Source: WQUF01 sp031549885
GTDB taxonomy: Bacteria; Bacillota; Clostridia; Clostridiales; Clostridiaceae
Direction: 5' to 3'
Assembly (NCBI GenBank): GCA_031549885.1
Contig: JAVBPD010000008.1
Span: 1-58,175 of the forward strand
Length of the DNA stretch: 58,175 nt
A program made the position numbers and the translations under genes. Below, piece after piece: positions 50,398-58,175 of the stretch (position 1 is its first letter; each line of letters opens with the position of its first letter). The notes below the pieces were generated by a model. The model did not search any database. It had not been told where the DNA came from and saw only the letters and a list, made by a program, of their open reading frames with translations.

Positions 50398-50540
50398 ACT
50401 ACTATCCTCCTAAAAAAATTATAAAAATACGTAGACATTAAAATATAAAGCCCCTAACCATAATGTCTTATTGATTCCATGCTACCATCCTCCTAAAAAA
50501 AATTATAAAAATATATAGGGATGTTAGAATATAAAATCCC
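50375..50540 (-). repeat. 83-bp tandem duplication of the permease start and leader
   Basis: 50375-50457 (permease codons 1-8, AGGAGG site and A/T-rich leader) is repeated, diverged, at 50458-50540. The two start codons are exactly 83 bp apart (50397 and 50480). The second copy ends in a TAGGGAT...ATCCCTA inverted repeat (50516-50542). Confidence 0.8.
50454..50480 (-). CDS. Eight-codon upstream reading frame copied from the permease start
   Basis: ATG 50480 with its own AGGAGG site opens MESIRHYG and stops at TAG 50456-50454. The permease itself begins MESRRHYGLV, so this is the duplicated start, truncated. If translated, it would load ribosomes just upstream of the real start and could influence expression. 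It may equally be an inert relic. Confidence 0.4.
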   Translation of the reverse strand: MESIRHYG

Positions 50541-50542
50541 TA

Positions 50543-50602
50543 TAAATTTTGCGAGAGTAAAAAAAATAATTAACTTATTATATCACCATATCGCAAAATT
50601 TA
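50543..50602. promoter_or_regulatory. Perfect 12-bp inverted repeat in the divergent region
   Basis: TAAATTTTGCGA (50543-50554) and TCGCAAAATTTA (50591-50602) are exact inverted arms with a 36-bp spacer, between the divergent permease and Ig-like genes. They could be a paired operator. The rest of this 398-bp gap holds the tandem duplication and a promoter for the plus-strand gene. Confidence 0.45.
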
Positions 50603-50705
50603 CAAAACAAATTTAAATAAATATATATGATTTTGAATAACTAAACTTTATCTTTATTAATATATTCAAAAGTTCCACTTTTAACTCATTTTATATTTTA
50701 AACCC

Positions 50706-50734
50706 TGTACAAAGTCGTTTAAATCAAATATAAT
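50706..50734 (+). promoter_or_regulatory. Putative promoter of the Ig-like secreted protein gene
   Basis: TGTACA (50706-50711), a 17-bp spacer, TATAAT (50729-50734), about 60 bp before ATG 50796. Confidence 0.5.
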
Positions 50735-50795
50735 AACTTCAAAGTTAGTTAAATTATATAACTTTATTTAGTTTATATTAAAGGGGAGAAAAAAT

Positions 50796-51614
50796 ATGGA
50801 ACTTAAAAAATTAACTACAACTTTATTGACAGTTCCTATTATTTTAGGAACTATGGCTACAACAATGGTAAGTACCTATGCTAGCACTGCATCAAAAGTT
50901 AGTACAACCACTACGTCAAAGATTCAAACTCCTTCTGTAAAAATTAACAAAACTTCTTTATCACTAAGTGTAGGACAATCATCTCAATTAAGTGCATCTA
51001 TTACACCAGCCAATAATACATATAAAGCAATAACATGGACATCTACAAATCCTAATATTGCTAGCGTTGACAAAAATGGAAAAGTTTTAGGAAAGAAGCT
51101 TGGTAAAACTACAATTTATGCAACGGCAAAATCTAAAACTACTTCAAAGCTTATTTATGCAACTTGTACTATAACTGTTACATCTACAAGTACAAATAAT
51201 AACACCAATGCTCAGATTGAAGATGCTTATATACTTGTTGTAAAAGATCTTATCAAAGGAAAGCCAAAATATGTTTCTTTAGATGTAAAAAATGATATAA
51301 AAAATAATAAAAATTTTGTACGCTTAATGCAGGATTACAGCAAGACTGCTGGCTTTACGCTTCTTTTTGATAATTATGAAGGATTAAAATCCAAAGGATA
51401 TATAACAAAAGAAACAAAAGAAAGCAGTTTTTATGGCAATTATAACGGTGGCATAATAATATCGCTTACTGTAAAAAGCAATGCTAATAATAAATTAGTC
51501 ATAGATACTGGTTATTTCTGTGGAAGTTTATGCGCTGAAGGAAAAACATATACTCTTGAAAAAGTAAACGGCTTGTATAAAATAATTAATTCAGAAATGA
51601 CTTGGATATCATAA
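50796..51614 (+). CDS. Secreted protein with one bacterial Ig-like (Big_2) domain
   Basis: The 272-residue protein has a signal peptide (KLTTTLLTVPIILGTMATTM, cut near TYAS), a Ser/Thr-rich linker, a Big_2 domain (residues about 50-130: INKTSLSLSVGQSSQLSASI, WTSTNPNIASVDKNGKVLGK) and a C-terminal part of about 125 residues without a family I recognise. The last part contains a C-x3-C pair in FCGSLCAEGK. GGGGAG precedes ATG 50796. It should be exported and may be cell-surface associated. It is flanked by a promoter and a strong terminator, so it is expressed alone. Confidence 0.8.
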   Translation: MELKKLTTTLLTVPIILGTMATTMVSTYASTASKVSTTTTSKIQTPSVKINKTSLSLSVGQSSQLSASITPANNTYKAITWTSTNPNIASVDKNGKVLGKKLGKTTIYATAKSKTTSKLIYATCTITVTSTSTNNNTNAQIEDAYILVVKDLIKGKPKYVSLDVKNDIKNNKNFVRLMQDYSKTAGFTLLFDNYEGLKSKGYITKETKESSFYGNYNGGIIISLTVKSNANNKLVIDTGYFCGSLCAEGKTYTLEKVNGLYKIINSEMTWIS

Positions 51615-51624
51615 AATTAAATAC

Positions 51625-51661
51625 AAAGTGTATAAGTTAAAAATAGCTTATACACTTTTTT
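51625..51661. terminator. Bidirectional terminator
   Basis: AAAGTGTATAAG (51625-51636) pairs with CTTATACACTTT (51647-51658), followed by further T. It closes the Ig-like gene and, on the other strand, the amino-acid ABC operon ending at 51676. Confidence 0.85.
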
Positions 51662-51675
51662 AATCAACTTTAAAA

Positions 51676-52419
51676 CTAATTATTGCTTCCTATAAAATTC
51701 TTTGTCCTAAGATTTTTAGGTGTGCTAAAAAAGCTAACCTTATCATTTTCTTCTACAACCTCACCTTTTTCAATAAATATTACCCTATCAGAAATATCTT
51801 TTGCAAGTTTAATATCATGAGTAACAATAACTATGGTTATATCCCCCATGCTAAGTCCCTTTATAAGCTTTCCAACTTCATTAGTAGTTTCTATATCAAG
51901 CGCTGATGTAGGCTCATCAAAATATAATACCTTTGGATTTGTAGCAAGTGCCCTTGCAATTGCTATCCTTTGTTTTTGTCCTCCTGATAATTCAAAAGGA
52001 TAAAATTTCTCTTTTTCAAGGAGCGATACTTTTTTTAAAAGTTCCCTTCCTTCGCCATAAGCTTCATTTTTTCCTTTTTTAAGCACTAAAATGGGAGCAA
52101 GGGCTATATTTTCAATGGCAGATAAATGAGGAAATAGTTCATAATCTTGAAATACTAATCCACAATTAAGTTTAATATCTCTAAGTATTTTTTTATTACT
52201 ATATATACCATTTTCTACCATAACGCTTCCACATATATTTATACTGCCTTCATCTATTTTTTCAAGTTGACTCATGGCCCTTAAGAGAGTTGTTTTGCCA
52301 GCCCCTGATGGTCCAATTATAGAAACAATTTCCCCTTTATTTATAGAAAAAGAAATGTCTTTTAATATGGTATTAACACCAAATTTTTTAAATACATTTT
52401 TTATTTTGATTATTTCCAT
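51676..52419 (-). CDS. Polar amino acid ABC transporter ATPase (GlnQ/HisP-like)
   Basis: The 247-residue ATPase has Walker A GPSGAGKTT, the Q-loop region VFQDYELFPHLSAIENIALA, signature LSGGQKQRIAIARALA and Walker B VLYFDEPTSALD, all canonical for the PAAT family. It is the last of three genes (binding protein, permease, ATPase) with gaps of about 12-13 bp. Substrate is not set by sequence; a candidate histidine-containing leader peptide upstream of the operon hints at histidine or another basic amino acid. Confidence 0.9.
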   Translation of the reverse strand: MEIIKIKNVFKKFGVNTILKDISFSINKGEIVSIIGPSGAGKTTLLRAMSQLEKIDEGSINICGSVMVENGIYSNKKILRDIKLNCGLVFQDYELFPHLSAIENIALAPILVLKKGKNEAYGEGRELLKKVSLLEKEKFYPFELSGGQKQRIAIARALATNPKVLYFDEPTSALDIETTNEVGKLIKGLSMGDITIVIVTHDIKLAKDISDRVIFIEKGEVVEENDKVSFFSTPKNLRTKNFIGSNN

Positions 52420-52430
52420 AAATAATACTC

Positions 52431-53084
52431 CTATCTATAATATTCAAGCTTCTTTTCAGCTAATTTAAATAGTTTCACTATTAAATAATTAATAATTAAA
52501 TAATATGCTCCTGCTACAAAGAGAGGTATTATAGACGATGTAGTATTTGAGTACCTTTGAGCTATAGAAAATAATTCTACAATAGCAATTGTATATGCTA
52601 AAGCTGTATCTTTAATAAGCGTTATAAACTCATTGCACATAGGAGGTATTATTCTCTTTATAACTTGCATTAAAATTACTCTAAAGAAAACCTGAGTTTT
52701 TGTTAATCCTAGAACATTTCCCGCCTCATATTGACCTATAGATATAGAATTAAGTCCGCCTCTAAATATTTCTGCAAAATAAGCTGTGTAATTTAAAACA
52801 AAAGCTATTATAGCAGCTAAAAATCTATTTATAGATATATGAAATAAATAGCTTGGTCCAAAATATACCACTATTAATTGAAGCATAAGAGGAGTTCCTC
52901 TCATTATTAAAATATATATATCAATTATTTTTTTTACAATAAAATTTTTCGATCTGCTTGCCATAACCACTAGTATACTTAGAGGCAATGAAAAAATAAG
53001 AGTTAAAAAAAATACTGATATAGATACTCCTAAACCTTCATATAATACTTCTACAGACTTAAATATTCTCTCAACAAACTGCAT
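52431..53084 (-). CDS. Polar amino acid ABC transporter permease
   Basis: The start was set at ATG 53084 with GGAGG five bases upstream; the reading frame extends to 53105, inside the binding-protein gene. The 217-residue permease has five or six hydrophobic segments with GVSISVFFLTLIFSLPLSIL near the N-terminus and the EAA-type loop QYEAGNVLGLTKTQVFFRVI. It belongs to the HisM/GlnP group. A single permease gene implies a homodimer. It is followed by the ATPase gene. Confidence 0.9.
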   Translation of the reverse strand: MQFVERIFKSVEVLYEGLGVSISVFFLTLIFSLPLSILVVMASRSKNFIVKKIIDIYILIMRGTPLMLQLIVVYFGPSYLFHISINRFLAAIIAFVLNYTAYFAEIFRGGLNSISIGQYEAGNVLGLTKTQVFFRVILMQVIKRIIPPMCNEFITLIKDTALAYTIAIVELFSIAQRYSNTTSSIIPLFVAGAYYLIINYLIVKLFKLAEKKLEYYR

Positions 53085-53097
53085 ACAACCTCCATGA

Positions 53098-53901
53098 CTA
53101 TTCAAAAACAGTTATATCTTTACCAAACCAATCATTTGAAATTTTAGCTAAGGTACCATCTTTTTTAATTTCTGACAACGCATTTTCAACAGCACTGCAA
53201 AGAGCAATATCGCCTTTTCTAAAACCTACTGCATATTTTTCTTGAGAAAGGCTCTCATCTAATATAACAAAATCTTTGTCATTATTTTTAATATAATATC
53301 TAGCAGCCACATCATCCATTAAAACAGCATCTACTCCACCTTTATCTAAATCCATTAAAGCCATAATGTTATCTTTAAAATATACAACTTCTTTTAAAGA
53401 CTTCTTTAAATCTGCTTTATCATCAAGCGCAACCTCGGCTGTAGAGCCACCTTGCAATGCTAACCTTTTATCCTTTAAACTATCTAAATTTGTCATGCCA
53501 GCATCTTTCTTAATAACAATCATCATATTATTGTTCATGTAAGGTTTGGACAATTTCATAGATTCTTCTCTTGCAGGAGTTATAGATAAGCCATTCCAAA
53601 GACAATCAATATTACCTGTGTTTAACTCTTGTTGATTTGCACTCCAGTCAATAGGTTGAAATTTTACTTCTACATTCAATCTCTTTGAGACTTCTTTTGC
53701 AAGATCAATATCAAAACCAACAATATCATTATTTCCATCCCTAAATCCCATTGGTGGAAAATTATCATCAAGTCCAACTACAAATACTCCCTTTTCTTTG
53801 ACCTTTTCTAAAGACGCATCATTTTCAGTTGCAGCTTGAGCACATCCTGTTAAAAACACCATTAAACAGATTAAAATAAATAAGAAACCCTTTTTAAACA
53901 T
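53098..53901 (-). CDS. Polar amino acid ABC transporter binding lipoprotein
   Basis: The 267-residue lipoprotein (lipobox LTGC at residue 20) shows the SBP_bac_3 fold: GVFVVGLDDNFPPMGFRDGN, FDIDLAKEVSKRLNVEVKFQ, GNIDCLWNGLSITPAREESM and GGVDAVLMDDVAARYY. It binds amino acids outside the membrane and feeds the permease 13 bp downstream. GGGAAGGG precedes ATG 53901. Transcription enters through a leader with a small reading frame and a terminator, described separately. Confidence 0.9.
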   Translation of the reverse strand: MFKKGFLFILICLMVFLTGCAQAATENDASLEKVKEKGVFVVGLDDNFPPMGFRDGNNDIVGFDIDLAKEVSKRLNVEVKFQPIDWSANQQELNTGNIDCLWNGLSITPAREESMKLSKPYMNNNMMIVIKKDAGMTNLDSLKDKRLALQGGSTAEVALDDKADLKKSLKEVVYFKDNIMALMDLDKGGVDAVLMDDVAARYYIKNNDKDFVILDESLSQEKYAVGFRKGDIALCSAVENALSEIKKDGTLAKISNDWFGKDITVFE

Positions 53902-53941
53902 AAACCCTTCCCTCTCTTAATTTAATAAAATGAATATAAAA

Positions 53942-53983
53942 AGAGCATATTTAGAATCTATAAAATCATCTAAATATGCTCTA
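53942..53983 (-). terminator. Terminator/attenuator hairpin in the leader of the amino acid ABC operon
   Basis: AGAGCATATTTAGA pairs perfectly over 14 bp with TCTAAATATGCTCT (53942-53955 with 53970-53983), followed on the minus strand by a T run. It lies 24 bases beyond the stop of the small leader frame and 40 bases before the binding-protein start. It could end the upstream transcript or attenuate this operon. Confidence 0.75.
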
Positions 53984-54006
53984 TGGGCTCAAATATTAAG
54001 CAAATT

Positions 54007-54111
54007 TTAAAAACACTTTCGATGATTTTTTTGTATGACAAAATAGTGCATATGTCCATGCACCTGTTGTTGATTAATTTTTGCATAATTATTCTTTACA
54101 TACTTTGTCAT
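54007..54111 (-). CDS. Putative 34-residue leader peptide with clustered histidines
   Basis: A good AAGGTG site precedes ATG 54111, and the 35-codon frame ends at TAA 54009-54007. The peptide MTKYVKNNYAKINQQQVHGH continues MHYFVIQKNHRKCF and has four histidines, three within five residues (HGHMH, residues 18-22). It lies between a strong promoter and a terminator upstream of an amino acid transporter, the layout of a leader-peptide attenuator. GTGCAT/ATGCAC within the frame forms a hairpin, and its ATATGC can also pair with GCATAT of the terminator arm. It may instead be an unrelated small gene. Confidence 0.5.
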   Translation of the reverse strand: MTKYVKNNYAKINQQQVHGHMHYFVIQKNHRKCF

Positions 54112-54163
54112 TTAAATCACCTTCATCCATTTCTTTAAATTTAGGTCTAAGTTATTGTTTTTC

Positions 54164-54192
54164 ATAGTAACATAAAATGCAAGTTAATGCAA
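54164..54192 (-). promoter_or_regulatory. Putative sigma-A promoter of the amino acid ABC operon
   Basis: On the minus strand TTGCAT (54192-54187), a 17-bp spacer and TACTAT (54169-54164). It lies about 50 bp before the leader frame and just after the FtsX-like gene's stop. The 311-bp gap 53902-54212 holds this promoter, the leader frame and the attenuator hairpin. Confidence 0.55.
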
Positions 54193-54212
54193 TAGATTTT
54201 ATATATATAAAT

Positions 54213-56981
54213 TTATTCCACATTTTTTAAGGATTCTACCATATTAATATTTGCTAATTTATAATTCATAACCCAATTTACAAATAAAGCAAATGTTAAA
54301 GATAACGCTATTGCCATCACATAACTAAGAGGATATATTATAAGTGGAAATTTTAGCAAGTCAATTTCTACAGAAGTTAATACAAATCTATCTAAAAATA
54401 CTCCACATATAAGCCCTAAAGCTATTCCCATAATAGTTACTGCAGCATTTTCCCTATACACATATAAAGCAAGTTCATTATCATGAAATCCTAATACTTT
54501 AATTGTAGCAAGTTCACGAATCCTCTCAGTAATATTTATATTTGTAAGGTTAAACAATACAACAAAAGCAAGTGAACAAGCTAGTACTAGTAAAACTATT
54601 GTAACTATACCTAAAGCATCTGTGGAATCGCTTAAATTCTTTAAAAGATCTGAAGTTAAAACCACAGCTCTCACATTATCGTTTTTCATCATCTTTTCAT
54701 TTAAGTTGTTATCAGATGATAACATAAAAATATTATTATATTTTGGATTTAAGCCAAAAATTTTAAAATACAAATCTGAAGACATGTATATATAATGGCG
54801 TACATAATTCTCAGCTATAGATTCTACTTTAGCTTCATATGATTTTCCATCGCTTGTAACTAAATTTATATTGTCTCCAATTTCAATCTTAATTGTCTTT
54901 GCTAACTTTTCAGTTATTATAACTTTATTTTGACTAAGAGTTTCTACCTTTTTAGTGGTACTTGAATATATATTTATAAAATCATTTAATTTATCAGAAA
55001 ACTCTGGAACGATTAAAGATGCAGATAGCTTATTATTTAAACCCTTTACATCGATGGATTCTTCACGAATATAAAGGTGCACATCAGGAACAATTTTATC
55101 AAGGCCTTCCCTTTGCTCTTTTGTGGTTATTTCCTTTAAAAACCCTTGGGCATCATACTTAACTATATCTTCAAATTGAAATTTTGACACGCTTCCTACG
55201 CTATCCCTTATTCCAAAAGCAGTTAATAAAAGAGCTGTACACCCAGCAATTCCAATTAAAGTCATAAGAAATCTTCTCTTATATCTAAATATATTCCTTG
55301 CTGTAACTTTTCCTATAAACCCTAACTTGCTCCAAATTAATGGAATTCTCTCTATTATAACTCTTTTCCCAGCTTTAGGGGACTTTGGCCTCATTAAAAG
55401 AGCTGGAGCACCTATCATAGAACCAGCACATGTTGCAATAGTAACAAGCACTACAGATGAAACAGCAGCAATTATAGCAATAAGCGCAATATAAATTGGT
55501 ATTGGCGTGTCTACTTTTGGCATTGTGTAAAGATGCCCATAAGCATTTGAAATAACCCTAGGGAATAAATTGCTCCCTACTAAAACCCCTAGCACTCCTC
55601 CAAGCAAGCTTGCGCTAAATGCATACAAAAAGTACTTTAACATAATTGAAAATGGTTTATATCCAAGTGCCTTAAATACACCCATCTGCATTCTATGTTC
55701 CTCTACCATTCTAGACATGGATGTAAGGGAAACTAATATGGCTACAAGGAAAAAAACCATTGGGAACACATAACCAATCTTTTGAAGCCTTAAAGTATCT
55801 TGATAATATGAATCAAAAGATGTTCCATCTTTTCTTGTAAAATAAAACCATTCAGGGTTAGGAGCATCATCTAATTTTTTTTGAGAATCCCCTAGTTCCT
55901 TTTTAGAATCATCTAATTTTTTCTGCCCATCAGCTATTTCATCATTGAATTTTTCAAGGTTTTTATTGTATTCATCAAGGCCTTCATTATATGCATCCCA
56001 TCCAGCATCTATTTGAGCCTTTGCATATGCTTTTTGCTCGTCAGGCATGGGAGCCATATTTAATTGATATTCATTATTTTCAAGCTCTGTTTTTATTTCC
56101 TCTAATCTTTCTTTAGCATCATCTAATTGTTTTTTGCCATCGAGGGATTTTTCATTTAATTCTTTAACTCCATCGTTGTATTTTACCCATCCATCGTCAA
56201 TGTCTTTTTTAGCATCCTTTAATTTATTATTTTGAACCTCTATACGAGCATCTCCAACGCTTTCCATGTCAATGGCCCAGTTCTTTGCTTTATCGTCATA
56301 ATCTTCAGATAAATTATAAATATCCTTTGATCCATTTTTAAGCACATAAACATCAGTATACACATCTAAATCATATGCATCCTTATGAAGATACATATAG
56401 TAGCCTAAAGATCCATCTCCAATAGAAGTTCTCCCACGATCATGAGAAACATAAAGAGGAGAAGAAACAACTCCTACAATTGTAAAAGTATCCTCGTTAA
56501 ATACCTTATTGTAATCATCCATATTATCTAAGCTAAGTTTAATAACATCGCCAATTTTATAATTTCCCTTTTTAAATAAACTCTTTTCAACAGCACATTC
56601 AGATGTCTTTTGGGGAAGCCTTCCTTCTTCAATATCTACAGTATTTATATTATCAGGCAAAGCATATGTTCTTACAGTTTTAGCTTCATCTTTAATGTTT
56701 ATAAATACATCAAAAATATAAGTTGGCATTATGCTTAAAACATCTTTAGCATCTTTTATGGCTTTAATATCATCTTCGTCAAAACCTGTAGATGATTTTA
56801 ATTGCAAATCATATAAATTGTGTTCTTTATAAGTTTTATCAGCAATATCCCTCATATCAATAGCTGAAGCTTGTATTCCAACTACAGATGCAGCTCCTAA
56901 GGCGGTAATAATAAGTAGAGATAAAAATCTTCCAAATGTATTTTTTATTTCACGAAATATATCCTTCCATAATGATTTCAT
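54213..56981 (-). CDS. FtsX-like ABC transporter permease with a long extracellular domain
   Basis: The protein of 922 residues has an N-terminal membrane segment, a large region with a coiled coil (residues about 250-385, Lys/Asp/Glu-rich with repeated KKLDDSKKELGDSQKKLDDA-like heptads), three membrane segments around 400-520, a second extracellular part, and four C-terminal segments with ITERIRELATIKVLGFHDNE, an FtsX hallmark. The start was set at ATG 56981 (MKSLWKDIFREIKNTFGRFL); an overlapping ATG at 56993 also fits. It is the partner of the ATPase upstream. Such transporters handle lipids, peptides or mechanical signalling at the membrane. Confidence 0.85.
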   Translation of the reverse strand: MKSLWKDIFREIKNTFGRFLSLLIITALGAASVVGIQASAIDMRDIADKTYKEHNLYDLQLKSSTGFDEDDIKAIKDAKDVLSIMPTYIFDVFINIKDEAKTVRTYALPDNINTVDIEEGRLPQKTSECAVEKSLFKKGNYKIGDVIKLSLDNMDDYNKVFNEDTFTIVGVVSSPLYVSHDRGRTSIGDGSLGYYMYLHKDAYDLDVYTDVYVLKNGSKDIYNLSEDYDDKAKNWAIDMESVGDARIEVQNNKLKDAKKDIDDGWVKYNDGVKELNEKSLDGKKQLDDAKERLEEIKTELENNEYQLNMAPMPDEQKAYAKAQIDAGWDAYNEGLDEYNKNLEKFNDEIADGQKKLDDSKKELGDSQKKLDDAPNPEWFYFTRKDGTSFDSYYQDTLRLQKIGYVFPMVFFLVAILVSLTSMSRMVEEHRMQMGVFKALGYKPFSIMLKYFLYAFSASLLGGVLGVLVGSNLFPRVISNAYGHLYTMPKVDTPIPIYIALIAIIAAVSSVVLVTIATCAGSMIGAPALLMRPKSPKAGKRVIIERIPLIWSKLGFIGKVTARNIFRYKRRFLMTLIGIAGCTALLLTAFGIRDSVGSVSKFQFEDIVKYDAQGFLKEITTKEQREGLDKIVPDVHLYIREESIDVKGLNNKLSASLIVPEFSDKLNDFINIYSSTTKKVETLSQNKVIITEKLAKTIKIEIGDNINLVTSDGKSYEAKVESIAENYVRHYIYMSSDLYFKIFGLNPKYNNIFMLSSDNNLNEKMMKNDNVRAVVLTSDLLKNLSDSTDALGIVTIVLLVLACSLAFVVLFNLTNINITERIRELATIKVLGFHDNELALYVYRENAAVTIMGIALGLICGVFLDRFVLTSVEIDLLKFPLIIYPLSYVMAIALSLTFALFVNWVMNYKLANINMVESLKNVE

Positions 56982-56986
56982 CGTAA

Positions 56987-57694
56987 TCACCATTCTATGT
57001 CAGATACTGATATGGTGTTTAAATTGTTGACTATTTTTTCTACTTTTCCACTTTTTATCTTTATAATTCTATCTGCCATGGGAGCTAAGGCCATATTATG
57101 CGTTATAACTACTACAGTGACACCTTTTTCTCTACAAGTATCTTGCAGCAGTTTTAAAATGCTTTTTCCTGTTTTATAATCAAGAGCTCCTGTTGGCTCA
57201 TCGCATAAAAGAAGCTTAGGATTTTTCGTAAGAGCTCTAGCAATTGCAACCCTCTGCTGTTCTCCTCCTGAAAGCTGTGCAGGGAAATTGTCCATTTTTT
57301 CCTCAAGTCCAACATGAGTTAAAATAGTCTTTGGATCAAATGCATCTTTTCTTATATATGAGGCCATTTCTACATTTTCAAGAGCTGTTAAATTTTGAAT
57401 TAAATTATAAAATTGAAACACAAATCCTACATCATCACGACGATATGAACAAATATCATATTTTGATAAACTGCTAATATTACGATTGTCCACTGTTACA
57501 GATCCAGAAGTAACTGAGTCCATGCCTCCTAAAATATTTAATACAGTGGATTTACCAGCACCAGATGGCCCTGCAATAATGCTAAACTTTCCCTTCTCTA
57601 AGGAAAAAGAAATGCCGTCAGCAGCACGAACGGATAGATCTCCGCTTTTATATTCCCTGACAACATCATTAAAATCAACATACTTCTCTGACAT
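56987..57694 (-). CDS. ABC transporter ATPase (MacB/LolD-like)
   Basis: The 235-residue ATPase has Walker A GPSGAGKST, signature LSGGEQQRVAIARAL, and Walker B LLLCDEPTGALDYKTGKSIL, matching the MacB group that pairs with FtsX-like permeases. The adjacent permease gene begins at its stop, indicating co-translation. It starts at ATG 57694 with AAGGAAG upstream. No regulator or two-component system is next to it. Together with the permease it is a complete half-set for a mechanotransmission-type transporter. Confidence 0.9.
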   Translation of the reverse strand: MSEKYVDFNDVVREYKSGDLSVRAADGISFSLEKGKFSIIAGPSGAGKSTVLNILGGMDSVTSGSVTVDNRNISSLSKYDICSYRRDDVGFVFQFYNLIQNLTALENVEMASYIRKDAFDPKTILTHVGLEEKMDNFPAQLSGGEQQRVAIARALTKNPKLLLCDEPTGALDYKTGKSILKLLQDTCREKGVTVVVITHNMALAPMADRIIKIKSGKVEKIVNNLNTISVSDIEW

Positions 57695-57917
57695 ATAAAC
57701 CTTCCTTATATATTTATATATTTTAATCTATTTTTCAAAATCTAATTATTACTTATGCTTCTTTTTTTTAATTTAATTATGCATTATATTTTTTTAAATA
57801 TATTTTATATTAAACCCTAAGTTTTGTATACCATAGAAACAATAATATTGATATTTTTGCATATAATTAAATTTTTAAAAATATAATATATTAAAACAAT
57901 TAATTTGAGGTATATAA

Positions 57918-58175
57918 ATGAAAGATTTCTTTAAGTCTTTAAAATCTATAGGTCTTGAATTTACTGATGGCGATGACCTGCTTCCAAAGGCTCGAATTAA
58001 AAATGATCCTAAACAAGTTAGAACTTATGATATACCTTTTCCTCTTTCTTTAGAAGAACAAGAAAGAAGAAGAAAAAATGAAGAGAAAATTTTATTAAAA
58101 AGAGCTAGCAATTTTACCAATGGCATAAACATTTATGAGAATTTTCAATATGTTGACATAGATCTAATGATTCCT
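57918..58175 (+). CDS. ParB-like protein paralogue (5' part; runs off the right edge)
   Basis: ATG 57918 behind TTGAGG opens MKDFFKSLKSIGLEFTDGDD and continues LLPKARIKNDPKQ, EEQERRRKNEEKILLKRASN and FTNGINIYENFQYVDIDLMI to the window edge (86 residues). It aligns with the genes at 1-372 and 26147-27331: GDDLLPxxRxxNDP, ExxRRxxNExxILxRR, FTNGxNIxxNxQxxDIDL. The ParB/Srx domain and helix-turn-helix expected by homology lie beyond the edge. The 223-bp gap before it shows no other feature. Confidence 0.7.
   Translation, partial: MKDFFKSLKSIGLEFTDGDDLLPKARIKNDPKQVRTYDIPFPLSLEEQERRRKNEEKILLKRASNFTNGINIYENFQYVDIDLMIP

Noticed and set aside
53902..54212. T-box leader before the amino acid transporter
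   Set aside because: No AGGGTGGNACCGCG-type sequence is present in the leader; the small frame and terminator explain it better.

Overview
The window looks like chromosomal DNA from a low-GC anaerobic Clostridium-like Firmicute. The base composition is strongly AT-rich, Shine-Dalgarno sites are AGGAGG-like, GTG and TTG starts are common, and U-tailed hairpin terminators are frequent. The gene content includes a rubredoxin-fused glutamate-synthase domain, a flavodoxin, an Etf-linked oxidase and a PrdX-type deacylase, which fits an anaerobe. I saw no rRNA, tRNA, CRISPR array, transposase or phage gene.

Layout. (1) 1-6.8 kb: the 5' part of a ParB-like gene, an AzgA-type purine permease, then a VTC-domain polymerase / DUF4956 / Cthe_2159-like beta-helix operon followed by a lipoprotein. 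(2) 6.9-9.5 kb: a GT2-GtrA glycosyltransferase, a phosphodiester glycosidase and a small membrane protein. (3) 9.5-11.3 kb: an AAA ATPase overlapping a DUF4276 TOPRIM-like gene, a candidate defence pair behind a 28-bp perfect palindrome. (4) 11.4-26 kb: envelope and housekeeping genes (prohibitin-like protein, secreted proteins, DUF1638, beta-helix protein, SpoVB-like flippase, GntR/ABC operon, cytidylate-kinase-like protein, PrdX, frameshifted peptidoglycan-binding protein, three-ricin-domain C39 peptidase, rubredoxin-GltB fusion). (5) 26-29.4 kb: an intact ParB-like paralogue, a possible structured RNA, a frameshifted HEPN gene, a HAD phosphatase and a flavodoxin. (6) 29.4-32.8 kb, minus strand: a second VTC/DUF4956 operon, this time ending in a CotH kinase. 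(7) 32.9-47.4 kb, minus strand: a long catabolic cluster with an XRE-cupin regulator, an FAD oxidase with EtfA/EtfB, an SDR, an FGGY kinase, a complete OpuC-type quaternary-amine importer, an AcnX dehydratase (two subunits), an Asp/Glu racemase-like protein, a duplicated binding protein and an alpha/beta hydrolase. (8) 47.7-57.7 kb: an AAA_14/DUF4143 ATPase, an amino-acid permease with a duplicated leader, an Ig-like secreted protein, a polar amino-acid ABC transporter behind a candidate leader-peptide attenuator, and a MacB/FtsX-type ABC transporter. (9) The right edge enters a third ParB-like paralogue.

How the genes may work together. The catabolic cluster looks like one regulon: the importer brings in a betaine-like or zwitterionic substrate, which is then oxidised by the FAD oxidase with Etf and the SDR, phosphorylated by the FGGY kinase and dehydrated by AcnX. 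The substrate is not known to me. The two VTC/DUF4956 operons share a membrane core and differ in the third gene, which suggests a modular cell-surface polyphosphate or phosphate-transfer system. The three ParB-like genes share a distinctive N-terminal block and look like members of an expanded family.

Several starts were moved from the longest reading frame to the codon with a good ribosome binding site. Two genes (peptidoglycan-binding at 21.9 kb, HEPN at 27.7 kb) carry single-base frameshifts that may be real or may be sequence errors.
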